A DNA stretch of 64,000 bases. Origin: Incurvaria masculella (Eukaryota > Arthropoda > Insecta > Lepidoptera > Incurvariidae). The translations under genes and the position numbers were made by a program. Under the pieces are notes generated by a model. It was given only the letters and a program-made list of their open reading frames with translations, searched no databases and was not told where the DNA came from. The DNA is taken from assembly GCA_946894095.1 (NCBI GenBank), contig OX335660.1, forward strand, positions 12,777,001 to 12,841,000, read 5' to 3'. Shown piece after piece: positions 55,019 to 64,000 of the stretch; within the stretch, counting starts at the first letter, position 1, and each line of letters begins with the position of its first letter.

Positions 55019-56269
55019 CTTACGACATGCACGGGAGTGAAGATATGCAGTGGGCCCAATTCAATTTTTTTACGCGTCGGAACCCATACAGCAAAACGTG
55101 CCTATCCAACCACTTCTAACTACTCAACGAATTTGGGCAATAACTGCGGTCAGGCCAGTTGAAAACATCGGATGGGATGGACTGTGGGAATGATCGGCAC
55201 GAAGGTTCAGCGAATGGAAACGAGTTTTGGGGCCTCAAAAAGGAAGTCCTTAATTATGCAAAGCCAACAGAGCAGAAAACCGCGGCGGAGGGCACGAATT
55301 ACCTTTCCGAAAAGTGCCGAAGTGGGACCCGGAGCGCAGGGAGGGCGAGGGGGTGAAGCTGGACATGAAAATTATGTGAAGTGTTATGAGCTTTGCGGCC
55401 TGAGGAGAGGTTACCTGCTCACCCCTTTGCTCCCCCGGCTTTGCGTGTGGAAGGCCTATGAGGGGGGATGGAAAATAGGGCGTAAAATAAGTCTCGTTTG
55501 TATTAAATCTACCGCTCGACAAAAAAAAGTTAAGCTGGCTAGCGCCGTGCCGGTCGGTTGTCGTTTCAGTGGATGCTGAATAGCGAAAGAGATGTTATTA
55601 AGTTATTGTTCGGCTTAAACCACCGATATGCCTATCAAAGTATTAAAAAAAATTATCCTGTTACAGTAATCAGTAATAAGAGCTGATCACCGTAAGATCC
55701 AATATCCGTACCCATAGACAGTTAATAAGAAATGACGATTAATAATAAATGTGTATGTCTGTACACCGTAAGATTAAGCAAAATATCCCCACCTATAGAC
55801 AGTTAATAAGTAATGACGATTAAAAATAAATGTGTATGTCTGTATGTATACGCCGTATTAATCCGGACCTTTTGCAAGCACCAGATCCGAATTAATTATA
55901 TCAGTTCATACTTACTAGGATACATATATGAAACGCTTCGCTTGGTATGTTTCAGGTTTGTGCAGCTTACCTGAAAACAAAAAAAAATATTCTCAAATTA
56001 CGTTTTTTCACACAACACACGTTTCGTGGACATGCTCATGAAGCCGAAATTATGTTATTATCTTTTTCTATTCTAATACTAATCCCTGCTGAAAATCTTT
56101 CGCAGGCCCATGACTTGGGATACGAAATCCATTTCTCAGGTTAACTGAATAGTAGGCAAATTGAATAACGCGTTGCCTTTTTATGGCCTCGTCCCTCCGT
56201 CCCCTCTCTCCCACCGCTCGATGCGGACGGGAATGGGTGCATTCCCTCTCTTTTCTATTCACTGTCTAC
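55019..56269. other. Low-copy DNA with a 76-bp tandem duplication
   Basis: 55172-55579 holds overlapping frames without domains. 55689-55764 and 55765-55840 are direct copies sharing ACCGTAAGAT, TAGACAGTTAATAAG, AATGACGATTAA and TAAATGTGTATGTCTGTA. No gene called. Confidence 0.5.
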
Positions 56270-56490
56270 ATTCCGACAATAAGAACCAACTTAATATTTA
56301 CCTATAGGGTCGGAAAACTATGGAATAAACTACCTGCCGAGGTATTTCCCCTAAAGTATATCCAGGGATCCTTCAAACATGGTGTGAAGAAGCACCTGGC
56401 CGGCCGGCATGGTTTTCGAAGCGCCCGTAAAAGTTGAAATCCCATGGGCGTCGACTCCTCTTATTTGAGGTCCTGGGGTACGCCATATGC
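56270..56490 (+). pseudogene. LINE ORF2 C-terminal relic, best copy
   Basis: The frame reads YRVGKLWNKLPAEVFP followed about 9 residues later by FKHGVKKHLAGRHGF. The order LWN.LP..VF / FK..VK.HL is the C-terminal tail shared by Jockey/CR1-type LINE ORF2 proteins after the RT domain. RT and endonuclease are absent, so this is a 5'-truncated dead copy. It ends in the noncoding CCCATGGGCGTCGACTC and GTACGCCATATG. It may be the partner LINE of local SINEs, but their tails do not obviously match. Confidence 0.7.
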
Positions 56491-56799
56491 CGCGCTTAAC
56501 TAATCTAAGTCTACGATTTTTTCCCTCGCGCACACACTCTAACACACCCTCACACTTCAGCAGTGTTACTGTCCAGTAGAAGCGCCGTCGACCTCACGAT
56601 GACATTCCACCTGTATTTACTTTGGGGCACCTTTCCAAACATATTCTTTTCCTACCTTATTGCCCTCGCAAAGGATTACCTAAACGTCGGACAGGTCAGC
56701 CGACGTCCGCACCTTCCCAGTGCAAACATTATCCGTCCCTTGAGCTACCCCAGCAGCGCCTCACGTAGCGACGGACTCGACGTAATGTTCCTTCGTTTA

Positions 56800-57000
56800 G
56801 CCATAGATCAAGGAGGAACGCATAGATAGCTAACGTCATACAACGCACAAAACTCGCCTAAAACTGCTTATTTTCGCTGGTACTTCTGCTGGTACTTCTA
56901 ACCTGCGCCATCTCCCGTAACTACTTGGACCGTAAGTAAATTAAGCTTGATTTCAAATTTCGAATAGGTGATTAAAACGTTACAGTTTTACTAGAAATTA
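56800..57000. repeat. MITE family C fragment
   Basis: CATAGATCAAGGAGGAACGC, ATAGCTAACGTCATACAACG, CTTATTTTCGCTGGTAC and GATTAAAACGTTACAG correspond to one outer half of 13989-14476 in inverse. A CTGGTACTTCTG motif is duplicated. Confidence 0.7.
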
Positions 57001-57017
57001 AATCATGTGATTGTGAT

Positions 57018-57165
57018 TCCCCTACCAGGTGGTAGGGTCTAGCCCGCCCGGGTTGGTACCACCGCATTGGATGAAACTAACGTTGAAGAGGCACCTACAG
57101 TTTTACATGGGTTCCGAACCATTAAACAGCTCGCATTCGTAACGAAATGCACTTATCCAACTCAG
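57018..57165. repeat. Rearranged SINE: body piece joined to inverted body piece
   Basis: 57018-57090 is plus-strand body (CCCTACCAGGTGGTAGGGTC, GGTTGGTACCACCGCATTGG). 57095-57165 is minus-strand tRNA-headed body (CACCTACAGTTTTACATGGG, AACAGCTCGCATTCGTAACG). The two halves face each other. Confidence 0.7.
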
Positions 57166-57660
57166 TTACTTACTGTTATTGGACAAGTTTGTATTTGAAC
57201 AATTGTACAAGTTATTTACTGATTCAGTGAGGATTCAGGTGTATATTCCACATGTAAACTAATTATCGCAATAATTGGCCTCTCGATAGTTTAAATAAAT
57301 AAACTTCGATACAGAATCGCCAGAATTGGGCGTTTCCACGCCGACGCTTTCCTCTTACCATTGATAATGGGACCACAATCGAGGCTCCAAGGTCTAATAA
57401 TAATTAATTTATCCTATGTAATGCACACCGTCGCTTCACCCCGGCGACGAGGATCAAAGGATCTCCGAGGAAACTGGATATCTGTCATTATCCCTCCGCT
57501 CCTTGCGGACTCGCGTGGGCGTCCTCCTCGCCGGGTACACGCCATCGAGCGATTCGTTAAGGGGCAAAAAGAGGAATTTTCTTTTTGCATTTGTGGTCTC
57601 CACAGTAAAAGATGCTCGGACCTGCTTTGGCTCCAAATGGATTCAGAATGTATTTTGTTC

Positions 57661-57858
57661 TTTTAAGGGTTCCATACCCAAAGGGTGCCAACGAAACCCT
57701 ATTACCAAGCCTCCGCTGTCCGTCCGTCCGTCTGTCACAGGGCTGCATCTCATAAACCGTAATAGTTAGGCAGCTGAAATTTTCACAGAGTGTGTATTTA
57801 TTTTGCCGCTCTAACAACAAATAGGTAAAATTAAAACGTAAAAAAAATTCAACGGGGG
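57661..57858 (-). repeat. (GGAC)n dispersed repeat, copy K, truncated
   Basis: Plus-strand TTTTAAGGGTTCCATACCC start, three GGAC units, and the ATTTTGCCGCTCTAACAACA body; stops before the head. Confidence 0.8.
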
Positions 57859-57865
57859 GCCGATA

Positions 57866-57975
57866 CTGGATGGAAAACACGGCAAATGTTCACTCGAACA
57901 TCGTTCATTCGATGCGAAAGTACCAATCTGGTTGGGATTCACGGTACCATCTAGTAAGGGGACCTGCAACTTAAG
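57866..57975 (-). repeat. SINE body fragment
   Basis: TGGATGGAAAACACGGCAAA, CATCGTTCATTCGATGCG, AAAGTACCAATCTGG and GGGGACCTGCAACTTAA. Immediately follows copy K. Confidence 0.65.
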
Positions 57976-59419
57976 AGCGTGATACAACCTGATTGCATTC
58001 AGTTCCATAAGGACCTAAGTAAAATCATATTTTATTATTTTAAATATAACTACCCATAATATGTGGCGATTAAGGCGAATAAGGTGAAAAAGGCCCTTAC
58101 AGTTTTATCTTTAAATTATATAGCTAGACCATCAATGTACATATTTTGTATTCACAAATTAGTTTTGGGTTTTTTACCCGACTGCGAAAGAAGGAGGGTT
58201 ATGTTTTTCGAGTGTATGTATGTATGTATATTTCTTTGTCGCCCCCTGCAGCCTAAACGGCTTGATGGATTTTAGCTTGAGAGGTGTCGTTAGATTCGTC
58301 TTAATTGTGAGAGTGACACTGGGTATATCAAAATCATAAAAAAAAATCATGGCTGATTTTTGGCGCCAAATTATGAATTTTCAAATATATTTTTTCTAGA
58401 AACCTATCGAGTGGGGTATCAAACTAAAGGGTTTTCTGAATAGTTTAAAAAAAGGTATGCAACTTATATGTTTAAATGTAATTTGGAATAAGAAATTCCA
58501 AAAACATCAAAATATTCAACGTTAAAAATTAATTCAAATGATTTTTGTTTACGCAAGCGCGCTTGTCACACCAACTCAGGTCATATACTCCTCTTTTCAC
58601 TACCTCCAGCTATATGGAATGTAGTTTCGGTTACATTGCATATTTATATGGTGTAGCCGAAAGATAACTTTGGGATGTCTGTAACTGGAAGTGGTGGATC
58701 CGGGCGATAGTCAGATAGATTTTCGACATTCTCGGTCGCCGCATAGACCGATATCACCATCATTGCATTACTATCAGCATTCTGCACCTGCACAGCTCAT
58801 AAATCCATACTTCCGTTGTCAATGGGTGTCACGCTGGGGAAGGTCCGCTTGTTCCACAAGAGGGCGACTCTACAGTGCCGAGATACTGTGGTGCCCAAAA
58901 TCGGTACCAATCTGATAATATCTAAAAGCTTTACCAAAGATAAGAAAACTTTCCATGAAGATGTCGTCAGCCCCCTGATGAGGACTTATGTTACATAGGG
59001 TACATTAGATATGATCGTCATCATAATATCGCTGATCTTTAACCGTGCGTCCTTGGGAGCAGTGGGAAGGAAAAGCACGGCTTTGCCAAAGTTGGGTTTA
59101 TCATCATATATCACATATTATTAACACGTTATATTATTGAAAATAATAAACCAGGAGTTCATGTACGGATTAAATCGTGAACGTTATATTTTGATGGGCT
59201 TTGGAGGCAAGAAAAACAATAAACGCTCAGTTGGGATGTAACAGTTTATAAGCTCCAAGGTAACACATTCGATCGGGCGATTGAGGACTTCGGGCCCACA
59301 TATATTTGCAAACGATGAATCCAGGTCTCTTTCGCCGCATCCAGTTAAAGTTCTAATCTGTGAAACTGGAACTTAACTAGCACAATAATTAAATAAAAAT
59401 GGCTTTAACAATGAATGTG
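57976..59419. other. Low-copy DNA with one dispersed motif
   Basis: 58170-58270 has TTTTTACCCGACTGCGAAAG, AAGGAGGGTTATGTTTTTCG and (GTAT)n, a dispersed motif common in Lepidoptera. Nothing else recognised; the frame at 58691-58915 has no domain. Confidence 0.45.
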
Positions 59420-59800
59420 ACATGTATGTATGTATAATCGACCGTGAAGCAAGGACACATTAATTGAAGAAAGAGCCCAGTAAAAAGAACTACTTTACGA
59501 ATATACTGCAAGGCTGGACCCGAACCAGCAAAACATACCATTCGCGGGTATTGCGTCTACCAATTTCGCCACCTGCTGTATACCCATAATTTGGAATTCT
59601 CCTACAGTCTCTCTTCCCGCAATGAATGCCTCCTACTAACACAGTGTTTAAGATTATACCTACATACATTGATTTAACGCTTCATCTGCGTTGCGGACAT
59701 TGACTGCAAAGATTGAACAATCAAACATATTGTCACACATGTCACATTCCTTGGAATAAGCGACGTACCTGCTTAGTACGAAAAAGTATATTGGCTTTAA
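59420..59800 (-). repeat. tRNA-cassette family with Leu-like tRNA, copy L2
   Basis: Shares trailer, tRNA-like core and CACATTCCTTGGAATAAGCG module with 46130-46393, but core and trailer are on the other strand relative to that module. 59695-59735 (TTGACTGCAAAGATTGA..AATCAA) resembles 6069-6100 of the 411-bp array unit in the same position upstream of the tRNA, tying the two tRNA families together. Confidence 0.65.
59506..59578 (-). tRNA. tRNA-like sequence with Leu-type D-arm, copy L2
   Basis: 73 nt on the minus strand. The acceptor CAGCAGG/CTTGCAG pairs at 6 of 7 positions, with one G-U and one A-A. D-arm GGCGAAATTGGTAGACGC is the bacterial/plastid tRNA-Leu form. The anticodon stem ATACC/GGTAT is perfect, loop CGCGAAT. 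T-stem GCTGG/CCAGC is perfect with loop TTCGGGT. G33, G58 and the short variable loop argue against a working tRNA; the promoter boxes remain. Confidence 0.5.
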
Positions 59801-59962
59801 CAATGCTTTTGACTCACATTCAAAGCTGTCAGTCAAGAGACAACTTCCAGTCTTATGAAGTAGTGGATATAAATATTATAATCATGGTTATTATGGAGAT
59901 TATTGAATTTTAACTAGCAGTTAGTTTATACATGGATGAAATCCTGTGATCAAAGCGATTAC

Positions 59963-61010
59963 TACAGGGTCCGTCACTTGAACTGTTACTTCTATTTTCA
60001 AAATAATAATGACAGCACGCAAAATTTTGGGGACACGTCAATTTGTTTCATTGTTTTTAAGTGGGCGAAAAGAGCGGGAACAAATTTGAATTGTATAATA
60101 AATTTTCGCAATGGATATTTAACCTAACATTGTGAACGTTTTGTATTTGATCGGAAAATCACAACCAGTCATCGTTCGGGAGCTCTGACATTTACATGTA
60201 AACGAAATGTTAGTGCATCGAACCATTAATTAATAACCTAGCATTGCTAAACGGCATAGAGGCGATCATCCGAAAATAGCAATATCACATGATATGGTTC
60301 GAAAGGTAAAGGCTCAAATTCAAGGAAATCCTCACCAGTGTTCTGCAAAATTTGCGAAAAGTCAGACAATACCCGACTCAAGTAATCGGCGCATACTGAA
60401 ATAAAAAGAAATGCAACTGAAGCCCTACCAACAAGATACAAAAATTACAGCATCTTAGTTCAGCGCAGAAGGCAGTTCGACTACAAAGAGCTCAAGCAAT
60501 GAAAGTCTTGCGTGGCGATCTGGAAAACATAGTTTTTTCTGATGAAAAAATGTTTACTGTCTAACAGTATATAAACAAACAACATTTTCGCGTTTGGCTA
60601 CAGGGCAAATCCAACGAGAATTTCGACGATGGAGTTCCCGTTCGTAAGCAAGCGCCCGCTTCTGTTATGGTATCGGCTGCAGTGACCGCAAATGGTCGCG
60701 TCGCTATTCACTCGTGTTTATCGAGAAGGGTGTCAAAGTCAACAGCAATTGTGTGCAAAAGGTGTTAAATGAGGCGCTCATACCATGTGCACGTGTAAAC
60801 AATGCAGTATGAAACGCTGGACGTTCCAACAACACTCAGCATCGTCTCAGAAAGCTCTTATCCATGGATCAAAGGAGGCTATATCGAACAATAACAATTA
60901 TTGTCTTAAAATTAAATGTTTTATTGTGATATAATTTTTAACGAACCGTACTTCAATTAACTAAATAACATCTTTTTCAATTGGTAACACTTCGAGACAC
61001 GGACCCTGTA
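59963..61010 (+). mobile_element. Tc1/mariner element, inactivated
   Basis: TA at both ends (59963-59964, 61009-61010), then inverted termini CAGGGTCCGTCACTTGAACT and, read inward from the right, CAGGGTCCGTGTCTCGAAGT, continuing to a shared TGTTAC. 1.05 kb, shorter than the usual 1.3 kb, with a decayed transposase between. Single copy in the window. Confidence 0.88.
60295..60870 (+). pseudogene. Mariner-family transposase remnant
   Basis: An N-terminal HTH-like stretch (VRKVKAQIQGNPHQ...RRILK) begins at about 60295. The first catalytic block FSDEKMFTV has its Asp at 60541-60543 and is followed by a stop at 60562-60564. Then comes a readable segment containing FRVWLQGKSNENFDDG and SVMVSAAVTANGR. 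After a frame change the second block reads WTFQQH where the catalytic Asp is expected (codon 60833-60835, changed to His). The third acidic residue region is deleted. The product would cut and paste the element; this copy cannot. Confidence 0.85.
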
Positions 61011-61102
61011 TATAACCACAGGATTTGAGTATCGAACTGTTCGCTTATAAATTTAGTGTAACTGTAATCAACGATGATGAGAGGGAGATTCTAAAAAAAC
61101 CA

Positions 61103-61322
61103 TATATAGGGTGTTAACGGAGATATGGTCCAAAAGCTAACCACGTATTCCTCGGCATATTTGGAGCTAAAAAGGTAGAAGATATTTTGTTGTACGAATT
61201 GAAAAAGATCCTCCCCATACATTTCAAATACCTACAAATAAAATGTATATCCTTTTTGTTTCAAATATGCCAAGGAATACGTTAACGTTTGGACCATACC
61301 TCCACTAAAACCTTGTATATAT
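61103..61322. mobile_element. 220-bp TIR element
   Basis: Left ATATAGGGTGTTAACGGAGA TATGGTCC and right mirror (GGACCATACCTCC...) extend into GTATTCCTCGGCATATTTG / CAAATATGCCAAGGAATAC, giving arms of about 75 bases. AT-rich centre. It starts 93 bp after the mariner element; the termini differ, so it is not a deletion derivative. Confidence 0.75.
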
Positions 61323-61462
61323 CGGCATATGATCAAAAATCGTTGAATGAGGGAATCTCATTCTATGAACTGATGACTTCATTAAAGCCTTAGAGATAAC
61401 ATGAAGAAACTTTTAGAAAATGTAGTTTTGTTTTAATATCAATCAAAAAACTCTATTTGTTA

Positions 61463-61842
61463 CACCTCGTAGTGTAGGGACTAAAATATTGCCTTTCATG
61501 CAAGAGGTTATGGGTTAAAATCCTCGCATCTGTTATACACCACTTTATCTTGCGAGTGGTTCATGGTTCGGAACCCATGTAAAACTGCAGGTCACCTTAC
61601 CCTACTAGGTGACAGGGTTAAGCCCGCCTGGGTTGGTATCACCGCATTAGGAAAAACTATGGACGAAGTGGCAATAGATCATTGTCTGTATTTTCCACCC
61701 ATGGTATCCGTGTGCAGCCGTGATTCTGTGTAAAGGAAGGTCCTGGCCTGTCACCTAATTCCTTCTGGAATTTGTTGAATTAGGCTTATATCATGACGGT
61801 AGTTGTGTTACATTAGCCATCCATGTCAGGTTTCATAATAAT
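61463..61842 (+). repeat. tRNA-headed SINE, copy S4, diverged
   Basis: Head CTCGTAGTGTAGGGAC..., weak B-box GGGTTAAAATCC; body CATGGTTCGGAACCCATG through TATCATGACGGTAGTTG and CCATGTCAGGTTTCAT. An older copy. Confidence 0.75.
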
Positions 61843-61936
61843 ACCTAACCTTACTTTCGTTGGAATTTATTAACGTGCAGATATTTAAATGATAAATGCA
61901 TGCTCTACGAAAACTAAAAATAATTAAAATAAAACA

Positions 61937-62719
61937 AATTATTTAAAAATATAAAAAACCCGACAGCGTAAAAAATTGTAACTTAAAATTGACTTTAGTA
62001 AAGGAACTGAAAAGATAGAAACAAGTTGAAAAATTAAATATTTGTTGTGTTTGAATGATCATGGTTGACAGTGTTTACAAACGCAGTCGGAGGCATAAGA
62101 TACATTAACTACGATTTATATTTTTAATGGTGTGCCTATGCAAATTTCACGATGGTCGGTTGAGTTCGCGAAACAGACAAACTTACTTTCGTATTTATTA
62201 TATGACAGTTAGGAGATTATAATTTGTCTCAATAAGTATATTTTTGCTATACCCATATCACTAAGAAATCGCTAGTCATTAATAATGGAATGTATTGGGA
62301 AATATATAATATATCATCATATAATTCATATTGTGCATTAACTATGATTTACATTTTTTTCTTATTAAATTCATTGAAAGTGTACCTATGTAAATTTCAT
62401 GGTGATTGGTGACACCGAGAACGAGAAAAAAAACCCCACTTTATACATTAAAATAAAAGGTAGGATATTGGAACTTCCCCCACCACGTATTTTCTTGCTC
62501 TACCGAAATAATCCATAAAATCGCTAGTCATTTACTATGGAACGTACTGGGGCTATTTGATGCCTCCGACTGCGTTTGTAAACACTGTCAACCATGATCA
62601 TTCAAACACAACAAATATTTAATTTTTCAACTTGTTTCTATCTTTTCAGTTCCTTTACTAAAGTCAATTTTAAGTTACAATTTTTTACGCTGTCGGGTTT
62701 TTTATATTTTTAAATAATT
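61937..62719. mobile_element. Inverted-repeat element with identical 160-bp arms
   Basis: Arms 61937-62096 and 62560-62719 are inverse copies with no difference in 160 bases. The 463-bp centre is two diverged direct copies (about 62104-62310 and 62338-62555) sharing CATTAACTAnGATTTA, TGTnCCTATG, AAATTTCA and ATCGCTAGTCATT. The phrase around 62150-62190 resembles text in lepidopteran non-autonomous elements. No coding capacity; no target duplication identified. Confidence 0.85.
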
Positions 62720-62983
62720 ATTTAAATAAATGGTGGTTTACTAACGTCCTATAAAACTAAACGCGATCGGCTTTTATCGGGTCGTTGACATGTAATTCGA
62801 AACACGAACGAATAATCTGTCACACACTGACAGATCAGGAGCAAAGAGAGCTTTGATGTTTTTTGTCAGGGGGGCAGGCAAATGACCTTTACATTACAGT
62901 CGTCCTGCTAACAAAACAGGTAGTGTAATAAGAAAGTGAATTATTCAGAGCGTCCCAAAAGTCATTGATAAAACTTTTTTTTA

Positions 62984-63405
62984 AGCAACCTGACATGGAT
63001 GGCTAATACAACTCAACTACCGTTATGATATTAGCCCAATACACCACATTCCCGAAGGAATTAGATGCCATGCCAGGACCTTCCCTTTATGAGCACGGCT
63101 ACGTTTAACTGGATGGAAAACACGGACAATTGCCGCTTCGACCCTCTTTTCATCCAATGCGAGGGTACCAACTAGGCCGGGCACAAAACCCTACCACCCA
63201 GTAGGGTAAGGGGACCTACAGTTTTACGTGGATACCGAACCATGGAGCAGCTCGCATTCGTGACGAAATGCACTTATCGAACTCAGAAAAAGAAAGAAAG
63301 TGGTGCATGTCGGGGCGAGGAATTGAACACAGACCTCGGGTACGCTAGGCCAGTCCTCGCGCCACTAGGCTTCGAGCCGCTCACGCCACTGACTACGAGC
63401 CGCTA
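62984..63405 (-). repeat. tRNA-headed SINE, copy S5
   Basis: Minus-strand, full length: T-run and CAACCTGACATGGATGGC, body GTTTTACGTGGATACCGAAC, head GTCCTCGCGCCACTAGGCTT. Beyond the head a second partial head (ACGCCACTGACTACGAGCCG) follows, suggesting a head duplication or two SINEs fused. Confidence 0.82.
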
Positions 63406-63539
63406 CACGAACTATAGGTGATCCTGAGAGAAAACTCCGAGTAGTATAAGTCATTAAAGCTCTATTTAGCTTGCATATTAGTAATTTAGCTTGCATATTA
63501 GTAATTAAACTTGCAAATAGTCATCAGACCTAGCTTGTT

Positions 63540-63727
63540 TCATGAGGATTTATAATGAATTTGGTTTTTTATTAAATGAAACACTACGCGCATTGTCTGA
63601 TTTGTGGACATGTTGCATCCTCCTCATCATGGAGCCTGTCTTTTTTCTTTGAAACCGAGAAGGTCCCAGAGCGCAATAGCACGGTTTTTTACCGTGGAGT
63701 CAGTCCAGCCGGGAAGGGCCACCTAAA
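63540..63727 (+). mobile_element. TTAA-flanked MITE, partial copy 3
   Basis: Matches the right third of copy 1: CATTGTCTGATTTGTGGAC, GTTGCATCCTCCTCATCA, GAGCCTGTCTT and GGGCCACCTAAAG. The terminal TTAA is mutated to TAAA and the left half is absent. Confidence 0.75.
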
Positions 63728-64000
63728 GAAATGTTACTGCTGTGTTTAAGATAGTTTGTTGAATTTCATATGATATTTTCCTACTTATAAAAAGCCTTAT
63801 GGGTAATGAAAAGTCATTAAAATTAAAAAATAAACTGCATGTCTCTTCGCAAAAATTTCGTTTTAGTTTCGAATACACATAGTTCAATCCTCAGATCTAT
63901 CATTGTGACGTAACTAGGATACGTAGGAACGTAGGACATGCCTATTTTAAAAGTAACTAGCGATACCATGCAGTTCATTATTGCCGTGCAATATTTAAGG
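63728..64000. other. Low-copy DNA at the right edge
   Basis: No feature recognised. Confidence 0.4.

Noticed and set aside
55172..55579. 135-codon plus-strand frame, basic and Cys-containing
   Set aside because: It overlaps comparable frames on both strands, which points to composition. No family resemblance.

Overview
The window looks like intergenic or intronic DNA from a large, repeat-rich moth or butterfly genome. The clearest sign is eleven copies of a (GGAC)n-bearing dispersed repeat with a GGCCAAGTGCGAGTCGG-type head and matching AGGGTTCCGTACC ends, a type I recognise as common in Lepidoptera. No cellular protein-coding gene, rRNA or CRISPR array can be supported. The only long reading frames belong to one LTR retrotransposon on the minus strand.

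Layout. 1-350: edge of an LTR retrotransposon (LTR plus tRNA-Trp-type primer site) running off the left end. 1190-2329: non-autonomous Helitron. 5441-7446: a TTAA-flanked MITE split by a tandem array of 411-bp units, each carrying a tRNA-Thr(UGU)-like gene. 7.6-14.5 kb: (GGAC)n repeats, SINE pieces and long-TIR MITEs, often nested. 15.8-23.1 kb: 3' ends of a retroposon, two SINE types with shared bodies but different heads (tRNA or 5S rRNA), a TTAA MITE and a fold-back element containing a SINE. 23-35 kb: more SINEs and MITEs between low-copy DNA.

35817-42458 is a Ty3/gypsy (Mag-like) element with 148-bp LTRs, a GAATC target duplication, gag-protease and pol reading frames, and a 1.94-kb TG...CA insertion with its own CCAAT duplication splitting the protease/RT junction. 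42.7-59.8 kb is again SINEs, MITEs and LINE 3' relics among GC-rich low-copy islands. 46185-46257 and 59506-59578 are tRNA-like sequences with an unusual, bacterial-looking tRNA-Leu D-arm. 59963-61010 is a dead Tc1/mariner element with a TA target duplication. 61937-62719 is an inverted-repeat element whose two 160-bp arms are identical.

The contents are mobile elements and their hosts, and nesting gives their relative ages. The best candidates for something undescribed are the tRNA-bearing cassette family (tandem array, inverted end, apparent 13-bp target duplication, a second relative with a Leu-like tRNA), the SINE head exchange between tRNA and 5S rRNA, and the fold-back elements with a conserved CGAAACGTCG core. 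All alignments were made by eye. Coordinates of degenerate repeats are approximate to about 10-20 bases.
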